Assembly (NCBI RefSeq): GCF_017901175.1
Contig: NZ_CP072793.1
Coordinates: 868,001-932,000 of the forward strand
Direction: 5' to 3'
Length of the DNA: 64,000 bases
From: Thiothrix unzii
Lineage (GTDB): Bacteria > Pseudomonadota > Gammaproteobacteria > Thiotrichales > Thiotrichaceae
A model generated the notes under the pieces. That model worked only from the letters and a program-made list of their open reading frames with translations, searched no databases and was not told where the DNA came from. Positions 8,034-16,994 of this stretch are shown piece after piece. The first letter of the stretch is position 1. Every line of letters begins with the position of its first letter. Both the position numbers and the translations under genes were made by a program.

Positions 8034-9680
8034 ATGGCACAACTTCCCACTGCAAAAGACCTTGATAAGCTTTACCATGAAAAAGGACATGAGACGTTAG
8101 TGTGGTATGCATGGCGAAATGCTTTGAGAGTGTTGCCTGCATTAGGAATATTACCATTTGAACTTATTTGGCCTCACAACACTGTTCATAATTTATATTC
8201 GATTTGTCAGATCCCACTTTTGCTTAGTCAATACAGTCCAGAGCAACCCTTATCTAAAGGATATGTTAATGCTTTTTCCCATGTGGCATCTTCAAATATG
8301 GCGGCGGCTTTCAGGGCAGCAAAAACAGATAATCAAATAATAGTAAATGTAATTAGAGCAAATGTTGCAGCATATATTGCTGCAAAAATATCTGCTGTAG
8401 ATGCGAAGTCATCGGTAAGAAATGCAATTATCGCTGCTAAATCAGCAACTATTGTAGTTGGACACGATGGGGTTCTATCTTCATTGGCAGATTATGAAAT
8501 ATTATGTTCTAGTGAATGTTTTGATAAAAAATATTTAAATTCGCATGATCTTTGGAGTATTGGGGCTTTATCAGAGGAATATGATGGATGGAAGTCATCA
8601 TTTTTTCATCAATTGGAGTCTATAGGGCTTCAAGTGCTAGTTGAAAACATTAAGTTCTTACTGGGGGATAATAATTCCAAAGAGTTTTCAATATCTAGTT
8701 CGGAAAAAATTTCAACATCTATTACTAATTCTCCTACTTTACTGAAACAACTTATTGATGGTGAAGAGCTAGAAGAGAATCATGCCGTGAGGGTGATTAT
8801 CCTAGGCAATGGAGGATCGGGAAAAACTTCTTTAGTTAATGCATTATTAAATGGTGATGGATGGGATTCTGGCGACAAAGAGTTGAGTGAGTTTCATCGC
8901 CCGCTTGATTTAAAAAAGAATTTCCCTCACTTTAAGGGTTTTGGCGATAATAAGTTGGATTTATTTTTGTGGGATTTTTCTGGACAAATAATATCCTATG
9001 GATTGCATTCGGCTTTTATTAATGAAAATTGTGTTTATATTTTAGTTGTGGATAGTCGTCATGAACAGGTACTTGAGGAATGGCTGTATCAAATACGTCA
9101 TATTATTGGTTTGCAGACTAAAGTTATAATTCTTACCAATTGGTTTGAACATTGTGATACCAAACAGAATCAACGTTATTTACTTAGGAAGTTTCCAGAT
9201 TTATTGGAAGAGAGAAGTTTTTGCTATTTTGCTCTTAACTCCTTGTTACACGACGACTCTTCTGAGCCATCTGTTCGTGCATTTGAGGATTTCCTGAAGA
9301 TATTGTGGGATTTTTGTCTAGAAAGTCAAAAGTTTACTTTTAAAAGAGTTTTGATGGCTTATGAAGAAATAAATAACAACTTGAAAGATGTAATTTTCAT
9401 TAGAAAAAGTGATTTATTGATGACTCTTGGGAAGAATATAGGCTCTCTTGATTCCAATAATGTGATTGATCTGCTGGAGAAGCTTGGTTTTATACTACGC
9501 ATTACAAAAGATGGTCGGGATTACTGCTTAAAGCCCAATTGGTTAATGGAATATTCTTATAAATTATTTTACTTGGATGTGCTTCTTGAGAAAAATGGTA
9601 TTCTTCCATGGGATGAATTACTATCAGCAGCTAAAGATGATGGGTTTAATGAAGATATTTTGAGATTTCTTGTCGATTTT
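8034..9680 (+). pseudogene. ROCO-type GTPase, 3'-truncated by an IS256-family element
   Basis: 549 native residues remain before the IS sequence; the frame then reads ETVN-stop from the IS. The N-terminal 240 residues are helical and unrecognised. A Roc-like GTPase domain follows, with P-loop GNGGSGKTS (258-266) and DFSGQ (314-318, the DxxGQ switch II motif). The guanine-specificity motif is unusual (LTNWFEH instead of NKxD). A COR-like segment contains LKPNWLMEYSYKL. Sequence stops inside COR. The gene is visibly AT-rich against its neighbours, a sign of transfer. Start could be TTG 7992. Bacterial ROCO/STAND-like proteins are often linked to phage defence, which is inference here. Confidence 0.75.
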
Positions 9681-9921
9681 GAGACTGTAAACTGAACTGT
9701 GTAACTGCTATATAACGTGAATCCCAAGAAGGAGCAGTAACATGGAACGCCTCGACCCGAAACTCATGGATGACTTACTCAGCGATTGCAAAACGCCTGC
9801 TGATGTCAAAAACCTTTACAGCCAGCTCTTGCAGCGGATGATCAACCGCAGCTTGGAAGCCGAATTGGATGTGCACCTAAACTACGACAAGGGTGAGCGT
9901 AGCGAAGCCGGGCAACGGCGC
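9681..9921 (+). mobile_element. partial IS256-family element: left 241 bp
   Basis: This segment is a base-for-base copy, as far as I can read, of the first 241 bp of the IS that follows at 9922. It has the left terminal repeat, the leader with AAGGAG, and the first 60 codons of the transposase (ATG at 9742), which then run into the second copy's terminal repeat and stop. It cannot encode an active transposase. It most likely records an IS inserting into another copy of itself, followed by loss of the outer copy's remainder. Confidence 0.85.
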
Positions 9922-11234
9922 GAGACTGTAAACTGAACTGTGTAACTGCTATATAACGTGAATCCCAAGAAGGAGCAGTAACATGGAACGCCTCGACCCG
10001 AAACTCATGGATGACTTACTCAGCGATTGCAAAACGCCTGCTGATGTCAAAAACCTTTACAGCCAGCTCTTGCAGCGGATGATCAACCGCAGCTTGGAAG
10101 CCGAATTGGATGTGCACCTAAACTACGACAAGGGTGAGCGTAGCGAAGCCGGGCAACGGCGCAGCAATACCCGTAACGGCAAAGGCAACAAGACCATCAA
10201 AGGCGAATTTGGTGAGTTGCAGGTAGAGACACCGCGTGACCGTGATGGCAGCTTTGAGCCGAAGTTGATACAAAAACGCCAAATACGGTTAGCAGGGATG
10301 GAAGAACACATCCTGACGCTGTACGCCAAAGGCATGACCACCCGCGACATCGAAGACACGATCAAACGCCTGTACGGGGTGGACATCTCGCATACGCTGA
10401 TCGCGGAAGTAACCGAAGCCGTTCAGGGCGAAGCTAAAGCGTGGCAGACGCGAGCACTGGATAATATCTACCCGATTGTCTGGCTCGATGGGATTGTCGT
10501 TAAAGTTCAACAAGATAAGCAGGTCATCAATAAATCAGCCCATGTGGTATTGGCGGTCAACTTACGCGGTGAAAAGGACGTGTTGGGCATCTGGTTGGCA
10601 GAAAATGAAGGTGCCAAGTTCTGGTTATCGGTCTTGACGGAACTACGCCACCGGGGCGTACAAGACATCTACGTGGCGTGCATGGATGGCTTAAACGGCT
10701 TGCCTGAAGCCGTCAACGCGGTCTTCCCAAAACGCTGACCCAGTTGTGCATGGTACACATGGTTCGCGCCAGCTTGCGCTACGTCACCGCCAAGGATACC
10801 AAAGGTGTGGTCGCTGCCCTCAAGCGCATTTACCAGTCCAGCACTGCTGAAGAAGCCGAACACGAACTGGAAGCCCTCGACACCGAATGGGGTAACAAAT
10901 ACAAAGCAGTCGTGCGTCTATGGCGCGGTAACTGGGCGAATGTCATCCCGTTTTTCCAGTTCCAGCCGGAGATCCGCAAAGTGATTTACACCACCAATGC
11001 GATTGAATCCCTGAACATGAGTTTGCGCAAGTTTACCCGCAACCGGCGCATCTTTCCCAATGACAGTTCAGCCCTCAAAAGCCTGTATTTGGCGGTACGC
11101 GAAGCCTCGCAAAAGTGGTCGGTCATTCACCACTGGAAACCCGCTTTGCAGACTTTTTTACTTATGTTCGGTGAAGAGCGGGTTCCGCTCTCCGCCCTAT
11201 GAAAAACGTGTTACACAGTTTATTTGACAGACTC
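9922..11234 (+). mobile_element. IS256-family insertion sequence, full length
   Basis: 1313 bp bounded by imperfect 25-bp terminal inverted repeats (9922-9946 and 11210-11234, 21 of 25 positions matching), with ends GAGACTG... and ...CAGACTC. It carries one transposase gene, split in two frames. I find no 8-9 bp target duplication, either around 9922/11234 or around 9681/11234, so the flanks have been rearranged since insertion. Confidence 0.88.
9983..11202 (+). pseudogene. IS256-family (MULE-type DDE) transposase with a frame break at 10726-10732
   Basis: The first part (9983-10738, 251 residues) has the DNA-binding N-terminus and two catalytic aspartates (WLDG, CMDG). The second (about 10733-11202, -1 frame) has CMVHMVRASLRYV and the catalytic glutamate (TTNAIESLNMSLRKF). 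A homologous protein would read VFPKTLTQLCMVH across the break. That needs five A residues where four are present. The four A lie in CCCAAAA, in phase as C_CCA_AAA, a canonical -1 slippery heptamer. So this is either a one-base deletion or a programmed frameshift. AAGGAG precedes ATG 9983. Confidence 0.85.
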
Positions 11235-11515
11235 CTACGGATCAACGCCAGCAAATCGCCACTATCATCAGTAGCTTGCTCAAGGATGCTGGCAGTCTTG
11301 ACCCTGAGTCACTTATGGCTGTTGCCGAAGTGAACAAAGCACTTGCCGCGCCACAGGATAAACCCGAAGCCCGTAACTTGCTGGGTAAAGTCTGGAATGG
11401 ATTGAAAGATACTCTCAGTACGGTCAAAACGGGCACTGACATTGCCGAATTTGCACTAAAACATCAGGCGGAGATTGTAGGCGCAATAACGACAGCAGTA
11501 GCTCTGTTGAAATGA
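11234..11515 (+). pseudogene. 3' remnant of an interrupted gene, possibly the ROCO gene
   Basis: An open frame continues from the IS right end to a stop at 11513-11515 (about 93 residues from PTDQRQQIATII). It has no start of its own with a ribosome site, so it reads as the C-terminus of a gene cut by the IS. The end (a VWNGL..TV..GTDIAEFALK helix, then a hydrophobic AITTAVALL) resembles C-terminal tails I associate with STAND/ROCO-like effector proteins. Base composition is less AT-rich than the GTPase fragment at 8034-9680, so they may not be one gene. Confidence 0.45.
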
Positions 11516-11564
11516 CTTTTTGCAGAATTTTCCATCGGCATCCCTTATAAACACCAACTAATTT

Positions 11565-11662
11565 GCTACGTGGCTATGGGCAAACTACAGCAGTCACGGG
11601 TACTGCTGTAGGTGGATTTTATGACAATCTCTTTGCGAGGAAGGGGAAACGGTGTTGATTAA
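11565..11662 (+). pseudogene. short coding remnant
   Basis: A 32-residue open stretch (ending GGFYDNLFARKGNGVD) follows a stop and has no ATG or ribosome site. Its composition looks protein-like, and it ends convergently with the next gene (stops overlap at 11660-11661). I take it as the tail of a lost gene. It also contains a 10-bp inverted repeat (CTACAGCAGT / ACTGCTGTAG near 11584-11611), which may act as a terminator. Confidence 0.25.
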
Positions 11663-12258
11663 CCGCCTTGCCCGCCAATGAGAAGGTTTTGGTACTCTTT
11701 CAAACGATCCCAGTCACCCTTGGCGGCTAATTCCGCTTGGTAAGGCCAGCTTTTAGGATCGTGCATTTTGAATTGACCACCGGCATTATCCAGCAACGGT
11801 TTAATCACTTCGGGGGTTAATGCGGCGAGTTGGTCGAAGTTTTGGATACCGGCTGCATTGAGGACTTGCTCGATTTTAGGGCCGATGCCTTCGAGTTTTT
11901 TCAGGTCGTCTTTACGCCCTTCACCCAATTGCAGGATATTGCTGGCAAAGCCACCGACTCCAGCGACTGCGGCACTTAAACCCGCTCCAATTAAAGATGA
12001 ACCTGCTCCAGAATTGCGGTTAGTGTCGCCATCGCTGCCGCGCAATAGGGAATGCATATCCGCACTGTAACCGCCGCTACGATCCGGTGGGGGCGCACGT
12101 CGAGTAGGGTAGTCGTTGTTGTCGCTGTCATTATTACCGCAACAGATACCTAGCTTGCGTAACAAACTGCACAATAACATGCCTAAAAGAAAAGCAACCA
12201 ACAGCAGAATGATGATTTCTACGCTGGCAATGCCGAAGGTGTAATCAGAATTTTTCAT
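11659..12258 (-). CDS. membrane-anchored helix-hairpin-helix protein (DUF4332-like)
   Basis: 199 residues: one N-terminal membrane segment (about 9-30), a Cys/Asn/Asp-rich linker, a Gly/Ser-rich stretch, then a C-terminal helix-hairpin-helix region (LKKLEGIGPKIEQVLNAAGIQNFDQLAAL, about 122-150). Such domains occur in proteins annotated as 'flap endonuclease-like' or DUF4332. No nuclease residues are evident, so binding rather than cutting is more likely. It is last in a three-gene minus-strand run behind a 43-residue membrane protein and an OmpA-like protein. A GGAGG site lies upstream of its ATG, inside the end of the small gene. Confidence 0.75.
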   Translation of the reverse strand: MKNSDYTFGIASVEIIILLLVAFLLGMLLCSLLRKLGICCGNNDSDNNDYPTRRAPPPDRSGGYSADMHSLLRGSDGDTNRNSGAGSSLIGAGLSAAVAGVGGFASNILQLGEGRKDDLKKLEGIGPKIEQVLNAAGIQNFDQLAALTPEVIKPLLDNAGGQFKMHDPKSWPYQAELAAKGDWDRLKEYQNLLIGGQGG

Positions 12259-12261
12259 TGC

Positions 12262-12393
12262 TTAGTCCTCCTGTTGATTGCGGTTGCGGAAATAGCAAAA
12301 CAGAAAACCCAGCAGAAAAGCGACTGCCAGCATAATGATCACATCCAGACTCGCGCTGGAAGCGTCGTAACGACCCATAATGTCCTTAAACAT
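12262..12393 (-). CDS. 43-residue single-pass membrane protein
   Basis: This short gene reads MFKDIMGRYDASSASLDVII.., followed by a hydrophobic helix (MLAVAFLLGFLFCYF) and a basic/polar tail ending NQQED. The N-terminal part and helix resemble the start of the following 199-residue protein (VEIIILLLVAFLLGMLLC versus LDVIIMLAVAFLLGFLFC), so it may be a paralogous anchor. It ends 3 bases before that gene's ATG and carries that gene's GGAGG. It starts 16 bases after the OmpA-like stop. Function unknown. Confidence 0.7.
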   Translation of the reverse strand: MFKDIMGRYDASSASLDVIIMLAVAFLLGFLFCYFRNRNQQED

Positions 12394-12409
12394 GACGATG
12401 ATTCCTCAA

Positions 12410-13210
12410 TTATTTGGCAGGTGTGACTTCAACACGGCGATTTTTCTGACGACCTTCGGCGGTAGTGTTATCCGCTACCGGCTTGTCAGGGCCTTCGGAT
12501 GAGGCTTGAACACGATCAGCCGGTGCGCCCATATCGGTTAACATCTTTTTGATCATCTCCGCGCGTTTCAGGCCGAGTGCCTTATTTTTGTCAGCCTTAC
12601 CTTGATTGTCAGTATGCCCGACAATGGTAACTTTGCCGCTGGCATTGTCTTTAAGGAAAGTAGCCACTTTTTCAAAATACGCTTTGGCACTGTCTGCCAA
12701 TTGTGGATTCGCTGAACCGGTAGGGAAATACATCAGGGCGGGGTCAATACCAGTGCCGGTATCCGGTGCGGCTTCGTTGGTTTCCATGGTGATTTTGCCT
12801 GCTGCGGCATCCAGTTTGGCTTGTGCTTCGGCGGCGGCTTTGTCTGCGTCAGCTTTGGCTTGTGCTTCGGCAGAGGCTTTGTCTGCATCCAGTTTGGCTT
12901 GTGCTTCGGCGGCGGCTTTATCGGCATCAGCTTTGGCTTGTGCCTCGGCAGCGGCCTTGTCTGCATCAGCTTTGGTTTGTGCTTCGGCGGCAGCTTTGTC
13001 TGCATCGGCTTTAGCTTTGGCATCGGCGGCAGCTTTATCTGCTGCGGCTTGTCCGCTCAATGCGGCAGCACCTGTTGCTGTACCGGCAGCGACTTGGGTG
13101 ACATTGTGGTCTGCCCCGCAGAAACCTTTGACTTTACAGGTGTACCACCACCAACTTCCGACACCCCAAATGCCTGCCAGCAGTAATACGATAAGTGATT
13201 TTAGTTTCAT
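12410..13210 (-). CDS. OmpA-family protein with Ala/Lys/Asp repeat stalk
   Basis: 266 residues from MKLKSLIVLLLAGIW, an N-terminal membrane anchor or uncleaved signal. A frame extends upstream, but this start has the membrane segment at its beginning. A stalk of 13-residue repeats (ADADKAAAEAQAK type, about residues 55-130), predicted coiled coil, leads to a C-terminal OmpA peptidoglycan-binding domain (FPTGSANPQL..IVGHTDNQG..NRRVEV). It probably tethers the inner membrane to peptidoglycan across the periplasm. It leads the three-gene cluster, and a good promoter sits at 13270-13298. Confidence 0.85.
   Translation of the reverse strand: MKLKSLIVLLLAGIWGVGSWWWYTCKVKGFCGADHNVTQVAAGTATGAAALSGQAAADKAAADAKAKADADKAAAEAQTKADADKAAAEAQAKADADKAAAEAQAKLDADKASAEAQAKADADKAAAEAQAKLDAAAGKITMETNEAAPDTGTGIDPALMYFPTGSANPQLADSAKAYFEKVATFLKDNASGKVTIVGHTDNQGKADKNKALGLKRAEMIKKMLTDMGAPADRVQASSEGPDKPVADNTTAEGRQKNRRVEVTPAK
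12811..13040 (-). repeat. 39-bp tandem repeats encoding the coiled-coil stalk
   Basis: Five successive units begin at 12818, 12857, 12896, 12935 and 12974, spaced exactly 39 bp, with a degenerate sixth. Differences are few and mostly silent or conservative (D/T/S swaps), indicating recent expansion or ongoing slippage. Each unit encodes 13 residues. Confidence 0.9.
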
Positions 13211-13269
13211 GTGGAGGAAACTCCTTTGGTTGGGTAAGTGTGTTAAATGAGAGCCACTGAACATCCTTA

Positions 13270-13298
13270 GTTATAGTATGTGATCTGGCGATTTACAA
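13270..13298 (-). promoter_or_regulatory. sigma-70-type promoter for the OmpA-like gene
   Basis: On the minus strand, -35 TTGTAA (13293-13298) and -10 TATAAC (13270-13275) are separated by exactly 17 bp. The start of transcription would fall near 13263, leaving a leader of about 50 nt before ATG 13210. Confidence 0.6.
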
Positions 13299-13367
13299 CC
13301 AGACCTACGACGCTCAATCAGCAAAATTTTCCCAGTTAATCCATTGCTTATCGCGTTATATTTAGAT

Positions 13368-14630
13368 TTATAGCAAGCCGTCAAACGGGATAATAGTGAC
13401 GTTACAACCCGCCGGGCAATTACCTGATTCAAGCGGTAATGTGATAAAACAGTTGGCCTGACTCATTGAGCGCAGTTGGTGTGAGCCTTGCCCGCCGGTG
13501 CTGCTGACGTGCCATTGCCCGTTGGCATCTTGCTGGCAAATGCCGCGTTGGTAGTCTTTGCGTCCGGGGGCTTTTTTCAGTGGGGTGTCGCAAATCGCGC
13601 TGTATTCGGGCGTGCGTGGCAGGGTTTCAGAGCGCATCTGTAAAATTGCGGGGCGCACAAACAGCAAAAAGGTTGTCATGACCGCGACGGGATTACCGGG
13701 TAAACCAAAAAACAAGGTATTGCCCAGCGTGCCGACCGCCAACGGTTTACCCGGTTTCATGGCGATTTTCCAGAAATTGACCTGCCCCAAACGTTGCAAG
13801 GTGGCAGCGACGTAATCCGCTTCACCGACAGAAACTCCGCCACTGGTAATCAGCACATCCGCGCGTTGCATGGCTTGTTGGAAAGCGTGTTCGACAGCTT
13901 CGGGGGTATCGCGCACCGTGCCCAGATCAATGATTTCCACATCCAGATTTTGCAGTAAACCGTAGAGGGTATAGCGGTTGCTGTCGTAAATATCACCGGG
14001 TTGCAAGGTTTCGCCAATGCTTTTGAGTTCATCGCCCGTAGAGCAAAACGCGACGCGCGGGCGGCGTAATACTTCCACTTCGCCGATGCCGAGTGAGGCG
14101 AGTAAGCCGAGATCCGCTGCATTTAATTTGCGACCGTTGACTAATACCGCATCGCCACAGCGCATATCTTCACCGGGGTGACGCACGTTTTCACCCACGC
14201 TGAGTGTGCCGCTGATTTGAATGCTATCGCCGGTGCGTTGTACGTGTTCTTGCATGACGACGCTGTCGGTTCCCTCTGGCACGACCGCGCCGGTCATAAT
14301 GCGCACGCATTCGCCGGGTTGCACTGCACCGTTAAAAGGACGACCCGCGAAAGCCGTGCCAATCACTTTGAGGGGTAATCCGGCGGCAAGATCCGCGTGC
14401 CGCAGGGCGTAACCATCCATCGCGGAATTGCGGTGCGGCGGCACATCCAATGGAGCGGTAACAACTTGCGCGAGAATCCGCCCTTGGGCTTGCCATAAAC
14501 TTACCCGTTCACTGGCTTCAATGCGGCTGATGCTGTCGAAAATCCGCGTTTGTGCTTGTTCAACGCTGAGAGTACCCGGTGGCAAAGTGTCGCAAGAAAC
14601 GGGTGCAAGCTTGGTATCAGTCATGGTCAA
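13368..14630 (-). CDS. moeA: molybdopterin molybdenumtransferase MoeA
   Basis: MoeA inserts molybdate into adenylylated molybdopterin in the last step of molybdenum cofactor synthesis. The 420-residue protein shows family landmarks: PPHRNSAMDGYAL near residue 63, IMTGAVVPEGTDSVV, EDMRCGD, the MoaB/Mog-like fold with TSGGVSVGEADYV, and MKPGKPLAVG..FGLPGNPVAV. Length is normal. No other Moco gene is adjacent. It is cytosolic. The start at MTMTDTK may be one or two codons off. Confidence 0.96.
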   Translation of the reverse strand: MTMTDTKLAPVSCDTLPPGTLSVEQAQTRIFDSISRIEASERVSLWQAQGRILAQVVTAPLDVPPHRNSAMDGYALRHADLAAGLPLKVIGTAFAGRPFNGAVQPGECVRIMTGAVVPEGTDSVVMQEHVQRTGDSIQISGTLSVGENVRHPGEDMRCGDAVLVNGRKLNAADLGLLASLGIGEVEVLRRPRVAFCSTGDELKSIGETLQPGDIYDSNRYTLYGLLQNLDVEIIDLGTVRDTPEAVEHAFQQAMQRADVLITSGGVSVGEADYVAATLQRLGQVNFWKIAMKPGKPLAVGTLGNTLFFGLPGNPVAVMTTFLLFVRPAILQMRSETLPRTPEYSAICDTPLKKAPGRKDYQRGICQQDANGQWHVSSTGGQGSHQLRSMSQANCFITLPLESGNCPAGCNVTIIPFDGLL

Positions 14631-14660
14631 CGCGCCTTTAATAATGGAGTCACCAGTATA

Positions 14661-15833
14661 TCAGGCCGTTTTCGCCAGTCGCCAGCGTAACAAGAAATAA
14701 CCGCACACTGCCGACACGACTGAGCCAAGCAGAATGCCGATACGGTCATCGACCCTGAAATTCGGATCGCCCTGTACAAACGCCAGTGAGCTGATAAACA
14801 GGCTCATGGTGAAACCGATACCAGCCAACACTGCTACGCCAAACAATTCCCCCCAACCGACTTGGTGCGGCATTTTCGCCAAACGCAACTGGATTGCCAG
14901 CCAGCAAAACAACATAACTCCGATGGGTTTACCGAGGAATAATCCCGCCGCAATTCCTAGCGGCACAGGGTTTATCACCGAATCCAGCGATAAACCACTC
15001 AGCGATACCCCAGTATTCATGAACGCAAACAGCGGTAAAATCACGAAAGATACCGAACCGTGCAAATCATGCTCCAAGTTTTCGGCAACGGTGTGATGTT
15101 CGCCGGGAGCAGGGCGCAACGGAATGAAAAATGCCAGCAATACACCTGCAAGGGTGGCATGAACCCCGGATTTCAGTACCGCTACCCACATGACCAAACC
15201 GACTAATAGGTAAGGGGAAAGTGAAAGCACCCCGCGTCGATTAAACGCATAAAGTACCGCCAACGCGCTCAGTGCAACCAACAACGATGTAGTCGATAAC
15301 TCAGCGGTGTAGAACAGTGCGATAATCACGATTGCACCTAAATCATCCACAATCGCCAGCGTTAACAAGAACAGTTTTAAGGCTGGCGGGACGCGCTTAC
15401 CCAATAACGACAACACCCCCAAGGCAAACGCAATGTCGGTAGCGGTTGGAATCGCCCAGCCGCGCATGGCTAAATCATCGCCTTGGTTGAATGCGGTATA
15501 AATCAGCGCAGGCATCACCATGCCGCCGATAGCTGCCATCACCGGCAGTATGGCTTTCGCGGGATCAGCCAGTTCACCCTGCACGATTTCGCGCTTGATT
15601 TCCAAGCCGACTAGCAGGAAAAACAATGCCATCAAACCGTCGTTAACCCACAGTAATAGCGGTTTAGCGATGTTTAATGCGCCAATGCGTATTTCCACCG
15701 GGGTATTTAGCAGCGCATCGTAAAGAAATTGCGCGGGCGAATTGACTGTGATCATCGCCATGAGTGCCGCAATAACCAACAAAATACCGCTGGCGGATTC
15801 GAGTTTTAGGAAGTGTTGCAGTTTATGTTTCAT
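14661..15833 (-). CDS. nhaA: Na+/H+ antiporter NhaA
   Basis: This 390-residue inner-membrane antiporter exchanges sodium for protons and supports pH and salt homeostasis. It has the expected 12 hydrophobic segments and the ion-site aspartates in [16 protein letters not shown], plus [12 protein letters not shown] chose ATG 15833 ([16 protein letters not shown]) because it aligns with known NhaA N-termini. Alternative starts at 15842 and 15851 add only a few residues. It is followed 30 bp later by moeA on the same strand. Confidence 0.95.
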   Translation of the reverse strand: MKHKLQHFLKLESASGILLVIAALMAMITVNSPAQFLYDALLNTPVEIRIGALNIAKPLLLWVNDGLMALFFLLVGLEIKREIVQGELADPAKAILPVMAAIGGMVMPALIYTAFNQGDDLAMRGWAIPTATDIAFALGVLSLLGKRVPPALKLFLLTLAIVDDLGAIVIIALFYTAELSTTSLLVALSALAVLYAFNRRGVLSLSPYLLVGLVMWVAVLKSGVHATLAGVLLAFFIPLRPAPGEHHTVAENLEHDLHGSVSFVILPLFAFMNTGVSLSGLSLDSVINPVPLGIAAGLFLGKPIGVMLFCWLAIQLRLAKMPHQVGWGELFGVAVLAGIGFTMSLFISSLAFVQGDPNFRVDDRIGILLGSVVSAVCGYFLLRWRLAKTA

Positions 15834-15954
15834 GTTTTCCATTATCCGCACAGTGTGCCAAAGGGGGCAAATAACACCAGTGATCTGCGTTTAATTTCTA
15901 CCTCGTGGCTTCGTCGCTATGATGCTGCGATGTTTTAATGATGGGAGACTGGAT

Positions 15955-16923
15955 ATGTTAATGCCGATCCTTGCGATTGTGCTGGGTCTTGCGGTGCTGG
16001 TGTGGAGTGCCGATAAATTCGTGGATGGTGCGGCGGCTACTGCAAAGCACTTGGGAATGCCGAGCATTTTAATCGGTATGGTAGTGGTGGGGTTTGGGAC
16101 ATCCGCCCCTGAAATGACCGTATCTGCATTTGCGGCGTGGGAAGGCAATCCCGCGTTAGCGTTGGGTAATGCTTACGGTTCTAATACGTTGAATATCGCG
16201 CTGATTTTGGGGTTAACTGCGGTGCTTGCCACGATTGCGGTGCATTCCAGTATTGTGCGTAAAGAAATGCCAATTTTATTGGCGGTAACGTTATTAGCAG
16301 GCTGGCAGTTGTGGGACGGGGAAATCAGCCGTAACGACGCAATAGTGTTGCTGCTAGTGTTCTTCGGCATTGTCGGCTGGTCGATTTATTCGGCGATGCG
16401 TCAACGCCAAGATAGCTTGGGCGAAGAGATGTCGGCTGAGCTGGCGGAACACCCGTTGCCGCTGAAGCGGGCGTTGTTATGGCTGGCAATAGGTTTGCTG
16501 TTGTTGATCGTTAGCTCGCGTATTCTGGTGTGGGGTTCGGTCAGTGTTGCGCAAGCTTTCGGGGTGAGTGATTTAATCATCGGCTTAACTATTGTGGCAT
16601 TAGGTACATCATTGCCGGAGTTGGCTTCGTCGATTATGGCGGCACGCAAGGGTGAATCTGATCTTGCCTTGGGTAATATTGTGGGTTCCAACCTGTTTAA
16701 TACTTTGGCAGTAGTGGGGATTGCGGGGGTAATTGCACCGATTACAGTGGCAGAGGAAGTGCTGACCCGTGACTGGCCGGTGATGTTAGCTGTCACTTTT
16801 GGTTTGTTCATTATGGCGTATGGTTTCAAAAAGCAAGGCCACTTAACCCATTGGGAAGGCAGTGTGTTGTTGGCGAGTTATGTAGCGTATACCGGCTGGC
16901 TGATCTATGTGGTGGTGGGCTAA
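15955..16923 (+). CDS. calcium/sodium antiporter, CaCA family (YrbG-like)
   Basis: 322-residue membrane protein with the internal two-fold repeat of cation/Ca2+ exchangers. The alpha-repeats are visible as VVGFGTSAPEMTVSAFAAWEGNPALALGNAYGSN and IVALGTSLPELASSIMAARKGESDLALGNIVGSN. Both conserved acidic residues (APE, LPE) are present, so transport is plausible. An earlier in-frame ATG exists at 15919, but GGGAG lies 7 bases before ATG 15955. It is divergent from nhaA. Confidence 0.92.
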   Translation: MLMPILAIVLGLAVLVWSADKFVDGAAATAKHLGMPSILIGMVVVGFGTSAPEMTVSAFAAWEGNPALALGNAYGSNTLNIALILGLTAVLATIAVHSSIVRKEMPILLAVTLLAGWQLWDGEISRNDAIVLLLVFFGIVGWSIYSAMRQRQDSLGEEMSAELAEHPLPLKRALLWLAIGLLLLIVSSRILVWGSVSVAQAFGVSDLIIGLTIVALGTSLPELASSIMAARKGESDLALGNIVGSNLFNTLAVVGIAGVIAPITVAEEVLTRDWPVMLAVTFGLFIMAYGFKKQGHLTHWEGSVLLASYVAYTGWLIYVVVG

Positions 16924-16994
16924 ACAGGGACGGTTGTTGAATCGTGGGTGGCGAATTCGTATGATGAAAACCCATTAAGGAGGAAATGATAATT

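Noticed and set aside
12811-13040. CRISPR array
   Set aside because: Repeats are in-frame 39-bp units with no unique spacers and encode a coiled coil.
12606-13250. 214-codon plus-strand open frame antisense to the OmpA-like gene
   Set aside because: The antisense of an Ala/Lys/Asp repeat is naturally open and low in complexity; it has no ribosome site and no protein-like features.
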